The position numbers were made by a program, and so were the translations under genes. DNA of 64,000 nucleotides from a virus: the IMG/VR virus record IMGVR_UViG_3300034200_001536, positions 39,215-103,214 of that record; one strand, 5' to 3'. Under the pieces are notes generated by a model. It was not told where the DNA came from. It did no database searches and was given only the letters and a program-made list of their open reading frames with translations. This document shows positions 1 through 8,183 of this stretch, piece after piece (within the stretch, counting starts at the first letter, position 1; the number at the start of each line of letters is the position of its first letter).

Positions 1-2
1 GT

Positions 3-503
3 TTTAACGCAGTTAATATGAACCCAGCTGCTGTTAATGCTTCAATTATGATGGGAGAATATACAACTCTTGTCGTAGAAAATGATGCGTACATATCCGG
101 TAACACGTATATAAGTGCTTCATCCCAATTATCTAATATTGGCAATGTCAATTTATTATCTGGTAGCTTTTATAATGTTGATAACGTTTTTACTTCAATA
201 GATTCAAGATTTGCACAGATGGTAACAAATTATAATTCTTTAAGAGAAGTACAGATAGGAAATTTTGAATCCGATGGAAGCAAAACTATACAATTAACTA
301 ATTTTGTTAGTGCAGATATAGATTATTTGAGTTTAGATGTGATGATTAAATACAGCGGCAGTACACAGTATTTAAATGATTTAATAAGTGTAAGAATGTC
401 TGGGGCTTTAAATAATAAAATCAACGTTGAAATCAGTGCTCCTAGTGTAAGTAGTGGAGATTTTTACAGAATTATTGCTGTAAAAGAGTCGGGAAGTTTA
501 TAA
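3..503 (+). CDS. Fibre-like structural protein, 5'-truncated by window edge
   Basis: The frame is open to the left edge, so the gene probably begins outside the window; the first ATG inside is at 18. The protein is rich in Ser, Asn, Gly and Thr with beta-strand-like segments, as in tail or head fibres. Its last ~100 residues align by eye with the end of the next gene: both have a Tyr-x-x-Leu-Arg start, an acidic Leu-Asn/Met-Asn-Asp patch and an ending YRIIAVKE versus YRLIAVNE. The two neighbours therefore share a C-terminal domain. No enzymatic motif is seen. The role in the virion is inferred from composition and this pairing. Confidence 0.6.
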   Translation, partial: FNAVNMNPAAVNASIMMGEYTTLVVENDAYISGNTYISASSQLSNIGNVNLLSGSFYNVDNVFTSIDSRFAQMVTNYNSLREVQIGNFESDGSKTIQLTNFVSADIDYLSLDVMIKYSGSTQYLNDLISVRMSGALNNKINVEISAPSVSSGDFYRIIAVKESGSL

Positions 504-507
504 AGAC

Positions 508-516
508 ACTATTTAT
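508..516 (+). promoter_or_regulatory. Candidate late promoter element ACTATTTAT
   Basis: An exact ACTATTTAT lies 24 bases before the ATG of the fibre-like gene at 541, upstream of its Shine-Dalgarno sequence (AAGGAG, 527-532). The same 9-mer recurs before other virion genes (16036, 25147, 30402) and at 60238. It resembles the T4 late promoter (TATAAATA) in size and AT-richness. Function is inferred from recurrence and position. Confidence 0.5.
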
Positions 517-540
517 TAAAAACTATAAGGAGAAATTTCA

Positions 541-1638
541 ATGGCAGTTAAACCGTTTAAGATTTTAGCAGATTTGCAATCTAATAAGCAAATCATAAAA
601 TTAGATTCAGCAGCAAATAATGCAGTATTATTTAATGTTTCTGGAACATTAGCTGGTGGTGGTCACGTTAGTTCTTCATTGCCATATACTGGTTCTGGAT
701 TGTATATTGATGGTAATGCAGTAATAGCTGGAAAATTAACCGCTAGAGAATATCATGCTGAAGTAGTTTCCTCTTCGATTATTTATCAAAGTGGTTCAAC
801 TAAATTTGGTGATAGTGCAGATGATTTGCACCAATTTACTGGCAGTGTACAAATTAGTGGCGGCTTTGGCGCACATTACTTAACTGCTTCATTAGGTTTA
901 TTGTCTAACGGCCCAAGCACATTAGTCGGTACTGTAAACGCACAAAATGGACTAACAATAACCAACGCTCCTTTAGACGCTAGTACGGTAGCAGTAAGCG
1001 CTAGTGGCTTAAACGTAACAAATGCTGCAGTTGTTGGTTCTACATTAGCTGCATTAGGAGGTTTAACTTCTTCCGCTGGCTTAAGCGTTGCTGGTACTGC
1101 TAGCGTAGTTGGTCCTATTATTTCTAACACATCAGTTCTTACACCTTTATTGGGAGCTACTAATGCTGGTTTAGTAACAGCTTCTGTAGCAACAACTGCT
1201 AGCTTTAATGCAATTGCAATTGTAACAGCTTCTCAAACTGTTAATGGTGTTTCATATGACATGTATAATGTTGACCAAGCATTCCATGCAATTGATTCTG
1301 CCATGGCAGATAAAACAGCTACACAAAATGCTTACAAACGTTTACGTTATCAAACAAGCGGCTCATTTGACCCAAGTGGCGTACAGCTAGTTGCACTCCC
1401 TACATCTTCACTAGGAGGTGATTCCTTCCCAGTTAGCTCTATCGGTTACATTACCGTAGACGTTTTAACAAAATTTGATATAAATGATAATTGGATGAAC
1501 GATGTTATGGCTATTGAAGTATATGTAACTGGTTCTCCCGGTTCAGAATATATCGAGGTAGCCATCAATGCCGCTGATGTACCACATGAATATCGTTTAA
1601 TAGCAGTTAATGAAGACCCAACTAAATATGTGGTATAA
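541..1638 (+). CDS. Fibre-like structural protein with repetitive beta-rich centre
   Basis: This 365-residue protein starts at an ATG with a good SD (AAGGAG, 527-532). The centre (about residues 110-230) is a run of short Ala/Ser/Val/Thr/Gly repeats such as SASGLNVTNAAVVG and SSAGLSVAGTASVVG, typical of trimeric beta-structured fibres. The C-terminal ~100 residues are related to the end of the preceding gene. No S74 chaperone domain or enzymatic motif is visible. A fibre or decoration role is inferred from composition. A candidate late promoter (508-516) fits late expression. Confidence 0.6.
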   Translation: MAVKPFKILADLQSNKQIIKLDSAANNAVLFNVSGTLAGGGHVSSSLPYTGSGLYIDGNAVIAGKLTAREYHAEVVSSSIIYQSGSTKFGDSADDLHQFTGSVQISGGFGAHYLTASLGLLSNGPSTLVGTVNAQNGLTITNAPLDASTVAVSASGLNVTNAAVVGSTLAALGGLTSSAGLSVAGTASVVGPIISNTSVLTPLLGATNAGLVTASVATTASFNAIAIVTASQTVNGVSYDMYNVDQAFHAIDSAMADKTATQNAYKRLRYQTSGSFDPSGVQLVALPTSSLGGDSFPVSSIGYITVDVLTKFDINDNWMNDVMAIEVYVTGSPGSEYIEVAINAADVPHEYRLIAVNEDPTKYVV

Positions 1639-1639
1639 T
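1631..1639 (+). promoter_or_regulatory. Extended -10 promoter TGgTATAAT, possibly for leaderless ruvC
   Basis: A perfect extended -10 (TG-G-TATAAT) overlaps the stop codon of the fibre gene and ends 8 bases before the ruvC ATG at 1648. A transcript starting ~7 bases downstream would begin almost at the ATG, and no SD precedes that ATG. No good -35 is seen. The reading as a promoter is inference. Confidence 0.35.
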
Positions 1640-1647
1640 AACCGCAT

Positions 1648-2178
1648 ATGATTCTTGGTTTAGACATTTCAACTTCAATTACAGGAATAACCGTCCTTGA
1701 TGATACAGGGGCGGTTGTTCTTTTTGATATGATTGATACTCATTCCAAGAAATTTACTAGCTTTTTTATGAAAGCAGACGCAGTTGAACGGCGGCTGGTA
1801 CAGCTAAAAAGTGAGTATAAAATCGATAAAATCTTCATAGAACAAAGTTTACAAGCGTTTAGACCGGGATTATCCTCTGCAAAAGTCATTTTGACACTAG
1901 GAAAATTTAATGGTATAGTTAGTTGGATTTGTTACAAGATTTTTGGGATTCAACCAGATTATATTGGCGCTTCTACCGCTAGAAAAGCACTTGGGATTAA
2001 GGTAGAGCGTGGTGAAAACGCAAAAGAAATCGTCTTAAAGCGTGTTTTAGAGCTTGAAAAAGGCTTTGTAGTAAAGTATACTCCTAAAGGTAATCCAGTA
2101 GCCGGCACTTATGATAGAGCCGATAGCTATGTTATTGCCAAAGCGGGGTATTTGTCTTGTCAGACACCAAAAAAGTAG
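1648..2178 (+). CDS. RuvC-like Holliday junction resolvase
   Basis: This 176-residue protein has the RuvC/RNase H-fold layout. The first strand carries Asp6 (LGLDISTS), the fourth strand Glu65 (KIFIEQS), and a C-terminal helix Asp156/Asp159 (YDRADSYVIA), giving the four acidic metal ligands. Length matches bacterial RuvC (~170). It would resolve branched DNA formed during recombination-dependent replication or before packaging, the job of endonuclease VII in T4. It overlaps the primase gene by 22 bases. No SD precedes the start; a perfect extended -10 lies just upstream. Confidence 0.82.
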   Translation: MILGLDISTSITGITVLDDTGAVVLFDMIDTHSKKFTSFFMKADAVERRLVQLKSEYKIDKIFIEQSLQAFRPGLSSAKVILTLGKFNGIVSWICYKIFGIQPDYIGASTARKALGIKVERGENAKEIVLKRVLELEKGFVVKYTPKGNPVAGTYDRADSYVIAKAGYLSCQTPKK

Positions 2179-3098
2179 AAATTCTTAAGCAAATTCTTGG
2201 TGATTATTACACTTCTGGTCATGAAAAGCTGTTTTTCTGTCCAAAATGTAAGCATCACAAGAAGAAATTGTCTGTTAACTTAGATAAAGATGCCTTTAAG
2301 TGTTGGATTTGTGATTTTTCTGGTAAATCTGTTCGTCGCTTGGTGCTAAGGTATGGTAATTATGTCCAACAAAAGACGTGGAATGAGCTTTCTGGTATTG
2401 TTGAAATTACGGAATACGAAAAAATCTTCCTTGCAGAAGATAATGTTGAAGAAAAGATTGAACCAATCAATCTTCCGCCAGAATTCCAGACGCTTTGCAA
2501 CAGGGATTTAGGACTTTCTTCTCTTCCTGCACGTAGATATCTTAAAGACCGTGGTGTAAGCAAAGAAGATATTCTATTTTGGAAGATTGGCTATGCTGTT
2601 TCGGGCGAATATAAGGGTAGAATTATCGTTCCATCATTCAATCTTGACGGTAAAGTAGACTATTTTATTGGTAGAACATATGAAAATGATTGGAAGCGTT
2701 ATCTTAATCCTCCAACGCCAAAAGATATCATTTTTAATGAGCTATATATTGATTGGAGCAGTGATATAACTATCGTTGAAGGTGTTTTTGACGCCATCAA
2801 GGCAAAAAACGCTATACCTATTCTTGGTTCTACTTTAAGGGAAGGTTCAAGAATATTTCGTGAATTAATTCGTAATGACCCACGCATTTATATAGCTCTA
2901 GACCCTGATGCGGAGAAAAAAGCTGATAAATTAATCAATTCGCTATTGACATATGACGCAGAGGTTTACAAAATTGAGATTCCAGAAGGAAAAGATGTTG
3001 GTGATATGTCACATGAAGAATTTTTAGAGCGTAAGAAAGAGGCTAAACTAATTAAAGATAGCGATTACATGCTAATTAAAAAAATAATGAGTCTTTAA
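2157..3098 (+). CDS. DNA primase (zinc ribbon + Toprim)
   Basis: The protein has 313 residues and begins at a TTG inside the end of ruvC. The N-terminus has a zinc-binding CHC2-type ribbon with Cys28, Cys31, Cys49 and Cys52. The C-terminal half has a Toprim domain with catalytic Glu208 (IVEGVFDA) and Asp249/Asp251 (ALDPDAE). This is the DnaG/T4 gp61 architecture, shortened. It makes RNA primers for lagging-strand synthesis together with the DnaB-like helicase at 47058. Function is secure from motifs; the start is the most likely one because the Zn ribbon needs the upstream sequence. Confidence 0.85.
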   Translation: MSDTKKVEILKQILGDYYTSGHEKLFFCPKCKHHKKKLSVNLDKDAFKCWICDFSGKSVRRLVLRYGNYVQQKTWNELSGIVEITEYEKIFLAEDNVEEKIEPINLPPEFQTLCNRDLGLSSLPARRYLKDRGVSKEDILFWKIGYAVSGEYKGRIIVPSFNLDGKVDYFIGRTYENDWKRYLNPPTPKDIIFNELYIDWSSDITIVEGVFDAIKAKNAIPILGSTLREGSRIFRELIRNDPRIYIALDPDAEKKADKLINSLLTYDAEVYKIEIPEGKDVGDMSHEEFLERKKEAKLIKDSDYMLIKKIMSL

Positions 3099-3099
3099 T

Positions 3100-3297
3100 A
3101 TGTCTGATAGTCAAAAATATGACGAAAAAACATTAATCTCGCTACTAAAAATAATGTTAGCTGTTCGTTCGGATTTATCAAAAGAAGAAAAAGAATCTGT
3201 TTTGAGATTAGCAGAACAAATAATTAAAAAAGGCAAAAAAGAAGATTATGAAGATAAACAAATCTTTCCTAACACGGATTATAAAAGAAGAAATTAA
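3100..3297 (+). CDS. Small hypothetical protein
   Basis: A 65-residue charged, mostly helical protein (KEEKESVLRLAEQIIKKGKK) starting 2 bases after the primase stop. It overlaps the next gene by 50 bases in another frame. No recognisable domain. Kept as a gene because of position, start context and absence of a competing frame over its first 150 bases. Confidence 0.5.
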   Translation: MSDSQKYDEKTLISLLKIMLAVRSDLSKEEKESVLRLAEQIIKKGKKEDYEDKQIFPNTDYKRRN

Positions 3298-3721
3298 GAA
3301 AGTAATATATGAAGAAGATATTGGTCCCGAAAAGGAACTAATAGATTTGTTTGTACAATATCGTAATTATTTTTCTAAAAATCCAACTAAAAATAAAGAT
3401 GAATTGCCAGACTTTGAAGCAATGATAAAACAAATTGCTCCAAATTATTCTCCTGAAGAAATTATTCATATGCTTCAAGGTAAAATTGACCGTCAACTAT
3501 TTTCATTTATTAAAGATATACTTTTACGTGATAAAAACATGAAAACACAAAGTGATAAACTTGATAATTACGAAATGTCTATAACTCCCGACGAGCAAAA
3601 CGTTTATCAAGTCTATAATAAGCAAGACCCAGACCCCGGCTTTATGCGTGTACCAAAAGACGACGAAGCATATGACCAAGAAGATGTTCGTAAGGACCGT
3701 AAAACTTTAACTCAATCATAG
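3248..3721 (+). CDS. Putative internal head protein with capsid-targeting-like N-terminus
   Basis: This 157-residue protein begins MKINKSFLTRIIKEEIKKVI, a short basic/acidic amphipathic helix that recurs with variations at the starts of the proteins at 3996, 14832 (internal), 15259 and 19242. Ile/Leu-x-Glu sites in it resemble T4 gp21 protease sites. The remainder is charged and predicted helical (residues ~30-110), ending in an acidic, Asp/Tyr-rich tail. In T4, internal head proteins carry a cleavable N-terminal targeting peptide; the same role here is inference. No enzymatic motif. Confidence 0.6.
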   Translation: MKINKSFLTRIIKEEIKKVIYEEDIGPEKELIDLFVQYRNYFSKNPTKNKDELPDFEAMIKQIAPNYSPEEIIHMLQGKIDRQLFSFIKDILLRDKNMKTQSDKLDNYEMSITPDEQNVYQVYNKQDPDPGFMRVPKDDEAYDQEDVRKDRKTLTQS

Positions 3722-3733
3722 GAAAATATTTTA

Positions 3734-3928
3734 ATGTCAGAACGTCCAGAAAGCGGTGGAAAAAGTGAAGGCAAAAGATGTGGCGGTGCTTGTAAGCATA
3801 GCAGCACATATCACCAAGTAAAATGGTTTGATAAATTTACAAGCATGTATTATTATGGTTGTGCATATGTAGATTGTAAATGCATGAATTATGTAGCAAC
3901 TGATATTAAAAATACCGATATACGCTAA
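3734..3928 (+). CDS. Small cysteine-rich hypothetical protein
   Basis: A 64-residue protein with five cysteines (CGGAC near residue 16, then Cys43, CKC near residue 49), plausibly metal-binding. It has a lone ATG 12 bases after the previous stop with a purine-rich leader (GGAAAATATTTTA). No family recognised. Confidence 0.5.
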   Translation: MSERPESGGKSEGKRCGGACKHSSTYHQVKWFDKFTSMYYYGCAYVDCKCMNYVATDIKNTDIR

Positions 3929-3954
3929 TTTTTTTTGTCTTACTGGCAAAAAAA

Positions 3955-3963
3955 ACTATTTAC
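3955..3963 (+). promoter_or_regulatory. Candidate late promoter element (ACTATTTAC variant)
   Basis: One mismatch from ACTATTTAT, 33 bases before the ATG at 3996 and upstream of a clear SD (AAGGAG). It lies in an AT-rich spacer between genes. It is consistent with late expression of a putative internal head protein. Confidence 0.4.
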
Positions 3964-3995
3964 TGTAATTTTGCAGTATCAACAAGGAGAAAAAT

Positions 3996-4250
3996 ATGAA
4001 GATTACAAAAGATGATTTAAAGAAGCTTATTAAAGAAGAATTGACAAAAGAAATGTCTGCTCCAACACCTGTGCAAGAAGCACCTATGCCAGAAGAATTA
4101 AGCGAAGCAAGCTTAAAAAGAGCTGCTGGTGTTATTTCTAAAGTTTTAAAATATCATAAAACAACAATACAAAAATACTATGGTCCAGATGCTGTGCAGG
4201 GGCTTGAAGAGGCATTAGAAGTTTTGCCAAAAATATGGGCAACTATTTAA
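3996..4250 (+). CDS. Small putative internal head protein (MKIT-type N-terminus)
   Basis: An 84-residue protein beginning MKITKDDLKKLIKEELTKEM, the clearest copy of the recurring N-terminal helix in this genome, followed by a Pro/Ala/Glu-rich linker and a helical C-terminal half. SD AAGGAG precedes the ATG. It has its own candidate late promoter upstream and a strong terminator downstream (4289-4320), so it is a one-gene unit. Function is unknown; a capsid-targeted internal protein is the inference. Confidence 0.6.
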   Translation: MKITKDDLKKLIKEELTKEMSAPTPVQEAPMPEELSEASLKRAAGVISKVLKYHKTTIQKYYGPDAVQGLEEALEVLPKIWATI

Positions 4251-4288
4251 TAAACAAACTTGTAATAGAACAAAACTTGTAGTAACAT

Positions 4289-4320
4289 GACCGTTAAGAA
4301 TACCACTTAACGGTCTTTTT
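4289..4320 (+). terminator. Rho-independent terminator
   Basis: A perfect 10-bp stem, GACCGTTAAG (4289-4298) with CTTAACGGTC (4306-4315), has a 7-base loop followed by TTTTT. It ends the unit at 3996. Its right arm contributes the -35 of the following promoter. Confidence 0.85.
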
Positions 4321-4335
4321 GTATCGTGATAGTGT
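4307..4335 (+). promoter_or_regulatory. Sigma70-like extended -10 promoter for the gp47-gp46 gene
   Basis: TTAACG (4307-4312), 17 bases, then TAGTGT (4330-4335), with TG one base before the -10. It overlaps the preceding terminator and lies 19 bases before the ATG at 4354, which has the SD CTGGAGG. Sequence match is imperfect but agrees with other replication-gene promoters in the window. Confidence 0.5.
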
Positions 4336-4353
4336 AAAGCATCTGGAGGTAGA

Positions 4354-7300
4354 ATGAAGATAGCGCACGTAGCGGACACACATATAAAAAACTTGAAGTA
4401 CCACGATGAATATCGTGAAATTTTTAATAAGATGTATGAGATTATGCGTGAACAAAAAGTTGACGCTATTGTTCACTGCGGCGATATTGCTCACACAAAA
4501 ACACAAATCAGTCCTGAATTTGTTGATATGACAAGCGAGTTCTTTAAGAATCTTGCTTCTATCGCACCAACTTATATTATTCTAGGCAACCACGATGGAA
4601 ACCTACGTAATGATTCACGTCAAGATGCAATTACGCCAATTGTTTCTGCACTAAATCTTCCTAATCTATTTCTCCTAAAAGACAGCGGAGAAATGGCGAT
4701 TAGCGACGATGTGACATTAAATGTCATGAGTGTGTTTGACCAAGAAAATTGGGTTAAACCAGTTAATCCAGATAAGATTAATATTGCTCTCTTACACGGT
4801 TCTGTGTCTGGTGTTCAAACCGACACAAATTATGTAATGGAGCATGGTGAATTTACTGTAGATATTTTTGAAGGCCATGATTATGCTTTCCTTGGCGATA
4901 TTCACAAGACAAATCAGATTCTTGATTTGGAAGGTCGTGTCCGATATCCCGGCTCTACCGTTCAACAAAACTTTGGCGAAACAGACGATAAGGGTTTCTT
5001 AATTTGGGATATCCAAAGTAAGGAAAGCTTCAGCTGCAAACACTATGCCATTCCTAATCCTCGTCCATTCGTTACATTAGTATTGGACGAAAACGGCGTA
5101 TTGCCCGAGATTGACGTTAAGAAAGGTGCAAGAGTTCGTATCGTTGCTGACAAGAACGTTACGCTAGAAAAGGTTAAAAAGGCTACAGAGGTCGTTAAAA
5201 GCCGTTTCCAGCCTGAGAGTGTAACCTTCGTTAACAAAGCGGTTATCTCTAAGGCATCACAAGATGAAATTAATTCTATTGGTCATGCAGATAATTTACG
5301 CGACCTTGGTGTACAAGAACGTCTTATCCGCGATTATCTAAAAGATTTCAAGGCAGAAGAAGAAGTGGTAAACAAAGTTGTTGACCTAAACAAGAAGCTT
5401 TCTTCTGCTATTGAAGAAGGTGAAGAAATTAATCGTAATGTTCGCTGGTCCCTTAAAGAATTAGAGTGGGATAACCTATTTAATTATGGCGAGGGCAATC
5501 GTGTTAATTTCCAAGACCTATCAGGAATCGTTGGTATTTTCGGCAAGAATTATTCTGGCAAATCTTCTATTGTTGACAGCATGCTTTATACTTTGTTTAA
5601 TACCACTGCCAAAAACAACAGAAAAAACCTAAACGTCATCAACCAAAACAAAGAAAAAGGTCGTGGCAAAGTCAAGATTGAAATTGACGATGGTGAATAC
5701 GTCGTTGAACGCAAGTCTGAAAAGTATATCAAAAAGCTAAAAGGCGTTGAAACAATCGAAGCTAAAACAGATGTAGAATTTACTTCATCCAATGAATCAT
5801 TGAATGGTCTTGCTCGTAACGATACGGACAAGAATATTCGTCGTTTCCTTGGAACAGTTGATGACTTTTTCTTGACAAGCATGGCTAGTCAGTTTGGTTA
5901 TCTTTCATTTATTTCTGAAGGCTCAACTAAGCGTAAAGAAATTCTTGCCAAGTTCCTTGATTTGGAAAACTTTGACAAGAAATTCAAGCTTGCAAAAGAT
6001 GAAAGCGCAGAATTAAAAGGCTTGCTCAAAAAGCTTGAAGGCGTAGATTATAAGCGTGATATTGCCAATGCAGAAACACAACTTTCTGTTCTTGATAGCA
6101 CGCTAGCTGAACAAAAAAGCCTTGTAGAGCAGCTACGTGGAAAAGTTATGGATGCAAATGAAACACTTTGTCAGTTACAAAAGAGTATTGCTAATGTTCC
6201 AAACCTTGTTCTTAATTGGGACGATATCAACAGTCAATTAAATTCATATCGTGCGGATAGAAAGAGAATCGGTGAAGAAAATGTTTCTCTAGAAAGCGAA
6301 ATTGCAAAGCTAGAAACTCTTTCACTAAAGATTGATGAATTCCTTTCTAATCTTGATGAAAAGGAATTGATGTTAAAGGACCAACAGCTTAAGTTTATTA
6401 ACGACCAAGTAAGAATTTTGGAGCGAGATTACGGTCTTGCTACAAACGAAATTGCTGCGTCTGATAAAAAGATTAAGCTACTTGACCAAGTTCCATGCGG
6501 CGATAAATTCCCAACATGTAAATTCATCAAAGATGCGTTTGCTGCAAAAGAATCCTATGATGATTTGGTAAAAAACCAATCATTAATGGATGGTACTTTG
6601 CGTGAAACAAAAGAAAAGTTTAATGTTCTTGATGCCGAAGTATCTGATGGTTTGAAAAAGCTTTCTGATATCAAGAAGAAGCGTCTAGAAACAACCACAA
6701 AACTATCTTCTTGCCAGCTTAAATTGGAGAAGAATAAAAATACAGTTATCAATCTTGATAAAAAGATTGAAGAGGCAGAAGAAAAGCTAAAACTTTACAA
6801 TGATAATCGTGAAGCTATTGAGAATTATGAAAAGCTTTTAGCTAATCGTGAAGATGCAAAGCGTAATGTTGTATTTTATACAAAGAAACTAACTGATATA
6901 GAGCATGAAATTGTAGAACTCTACAAAAATCACGGTTCTGTATCCGCTAAAATAGATATATTCCGTAAACAGGAAGCAGAATTACAAGATTTGCGTAAAC
7001 AATATAGTGCTTATGATTTGTTTTTAACATGTATGCATCCAAGTGGTATATCTTATGAAATCATCAAGAGCAAACTACCGGAGATTAACCAAGAAATTGC
7101 CAAGATTTTGGCAAATGTCGTTGAATTCTCTATTTACCTTGAGAACGACGATGATAAATTGGATATTATGATTAAACATCCTAAGTATGACGCTCGCCCA
7201 CTTGAAATGGGCAGTGGTGCAGAAAAGACTTTAGCCTCTACAGCTATTCGTCTTGCCTTATTAAACGTTACAACCCTACCAAAAGGCGACATATTTATTA

Positions 7301-7482
7301 TGGACGAACCCGGAACTGCTCTAGATGCAGAGAACCTAGATGGTTTTGTACGCATCTTAGAACTAATTAAGGGATATTTCAAAACTGTAATCTTGATTTC
7401 ACATCTAGATAGCTTAAAAGATTGTGTAGATATGCAAATCGTAATCGACCGTAAGGATGGTTTTGCATCCGTTAATCAATAG
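4354..7482 (+). CDS. Fused Mre11/Rad50-type recombination nuclease-ATPase (gp47-gp46 / SbcD-SbcC)
   Basis: One 1042-residue chain contains both subunits that are separate in T4 and bacteria. Residues 1-~340 are an Mre11/SbcD metallophosphoesterase: Asp8/His10, Asp44 (HCGDIAH), Asn79-His80 (GNHDGN), His148, and Asp182/His184 (GDIH). Residues ~370-1042 are a Rad50/SbcC ABC ATPase: P-loop GKNYSGKS at 397-404, two long coiled-coil arms, a hook-like Cys715-x6-Cys722 at the turn, a signature-like MGSGAEKT, and Walker B IFIMDEP near 980. It would resect DNA ends for UvsX-driven recombination. The reading frame is continuous with no frameshift. Confidence 0.9.
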   Translation: MKIAHVADTHIKNLKYHDEYREIFNKMYEIMREQKVDAIVHCGDIAHTKTQISPEFVDMTSEFFKNLASIAPTYIILGNHDGNLRNDSRQDAITPIVSALNLPNLFLLKDSGEMAISDDVTLNVMSVFDQENWVKPVNPDKINIALLHGSVSGVQTDTNYVMEHGEFTVDIFEGHDYAFLGDIHKTNQILDLEGRVRYPGSTVQQNFGETDDKGFLIWDIQSKESFSCKHYAIPNPRPFVTLVLDENGVLPEIDVKKGARVRIVADKNVTLEKVKKATEVVKSRFQPESVTFVNKAVISKASQDEINSIGHADNLRDLGVQERLIRDYLKDFKAEEEVVNKVVDLNKKLSSAIEEGEEINRNVRWSLKELEWDNLFNYGEGNRVNFQDLSGIVGIFGKNYSGKSSIVDSMLYTLFNTTAKNNRKNLNVINQNKEKGRGKVKIEIDDGEYVVERKSEKYIKKLKGVETIEAKTDVEFTSSNESLNGLARNDTDKNIRRFLGTVDDFFLTSMASQFGYLSFISEGSTKRKEILAKFLDLENFDKKFKLAKDESAELKGLLKKLEGVDYKRDIANAETQLSVLDSTLAEQKSLVEQLRGKVMDANETLCQLQKSIANVPNLVLNWDDINSQLNSYRADRKRIGEENVSLESEIAKLETLSLKIDEFLSNLDEKELMLKDQQLKFINDQVRILERDYGLATNEIAASDKKIKLLDQVPCGDKFPTCKFIKDAFAAKESYDDLVKNQSLMDGTLRETKEKFNVLDAEVSDGLKKLSDIKKKRLETTTKLSSCQLKLEKNKNTVINLDKKIEEAEEKLKLYNDNREAIENYEKLLANREDAKRNVVFYTKKLTDIEHEIVELYKNHGSVSAKIDIFRKQEAELQDLRKQYSAYDLFLTCMHPSGISYEIIKSKLPEINQEIAKILANVVEFSIYLENDDDKLDIMIKHPKYDARPLEMGSGAEKTLASTAIRLALLNVTTLPKGDIFIMDEPGTALDAENLDGFVRILELIKGYFKTVILISHLDSLKDCVDMQIVIDRKDGFASVNQ

Positions 7483-7492
7483 GAGAAACGTT

Positions 7493-7780
7493 ATGGCTAA
7501 TATGGGATTAAAAGATGAAGTAAAGGAAGAATTAACAGACTTAGATAAACGTATGGAAGCAGAAAGAAAAAAGTTAGACGGTTCACGCTTAGGATTGGTT
7601 GATTTAGTAACTGAAAAGTTTATTTCCCGTAAATTATTGGTATGGGCTATAGCTACCGGTCTTTTATGGACAGCAAAAATTACTCCTGACGAGTGGACAG
7701 CTATTACGTTAGGTTACGTAGGTATTGAAGGTATGGCAGATTTAGCAGTAAAATGGCGTTCATCGGGAAAAAAGGAATAA
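7493..7780 (+). CDS. Putative holin
   Basis: The chosen start is the ATG at 7493 with SD AGGAG, giving 95 residues. A charged N-terminal half (DEVKEELTDLDKRMEAERKK) is followed by two hydrophobic stretches (LLVWAIATGLLWTA; WTAITLGYVGIEGMA) and a basic tail. This resembles small two-segment holins of phages. It opens a cassette with two membrane-anchored coiled-coil proteins. No endolysin is next to it, so the lysis role is an inference from topology and context. Confidence 0.5.
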   Translation: MANMGLKDEVKEELTDLDKRMEAERKKLDGSRLGLVDLVTEKFISRKLLVWAIATGLLWTAKITPDEWTAITLGYVGIEGMADLAVKWRSSGKKE

Positions 7781-7784
7781 TAAA

Positions 7785-8183
7785 ATGACTAAATTAAAAC
7801 AATTATGGAATAAAATTAAGCTTTGGGTTGGTTTGTTTGTTGCAGGGCTTGTAGTAAGTTTTTTAGTATTCAGAAAAACTGTTGGAGATGGTTTAGAAGA
7901 GCAAAAAGAGCAATTAAAACAAGAAGAAGAGGCGAAATTAGCAGCACAAAAGAAACTAGAAGAAGAAAAAGTAAAACTAGAAGAGGAAAAACAGAAAGAA
8001 ATAGCAAAAGCAGAAGAAGAAAAGAAACAAAAGCTAAAGGAAGCAGTAGAAAAGGCAAAACAAGAAAGAGATAGACTTAAAACTCTTGAAAAGCGTGACG
8101 CACAAGGTTTTATAATGGAAATGGAGCGTGAGTTAAGAGTAAAACCAAAGAAAAAGAAAGGTAAAAATAAGAGAAATGAATAA
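7785..8183 (+). CDS. Membrane-anchored coiled-coil protein (i-spanin-like)
   Basis: Of 132 residues, ~14-31 form one membrane segment (LWVGLFVAGLVVSFLVF), followed by ~80 residues of almost pure Lys/Glu/Gln coiled coil and a very basic tail (KPKKKKGKNK). Such an N-in anchor plus periplasmic coiled coil is typical of inner-membrane spanins. It overlaps the next gene by 8 bases, as spanin pairs often do. Low sequence complexity makes homology weak; the call rests on topology and position. Confidence 0.45.
   Translation: MTKLKQLWNKIKLWVGLFVAGLVVSFLVFRKTVGDGLEEQKEQLKQEEEAKLAAQKKLEEEKVKLEEEKQKEIAKAEEEKKQKLKEAVEKAKQERDRLKTLEKRDAQGFIMEMERELRVKPKKKKGKNKRNE

Noticed and set aside
541-1638. CRISPR or tandem DNA repeats in the fibre gene
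   Set aside because: The repeats are short, imperfect and only at protein level, as in beta-structured fibres.
3930-3958. T-run and A-run pair (TTTTTTTTG ... CAAAAAAAA) as terminator
   Set aside because: The stem would be only A-U pairs with one G-C, and no T tract follows the right arm.
4242-4250. ACTATTTAA at the end of the 3996 gene as a promoter
   Set aside because: It overlaps the stop codon and is followed by a terminator before any start codon.
7823-8074. Plus-strand ORF in a second frame inside the coiled-coil gene
   Set aside because: Arg/Lys/Ser-rich shadow of a Lys/Glu repeat tract; the 7785 frame has a membrane segment and a proper start.
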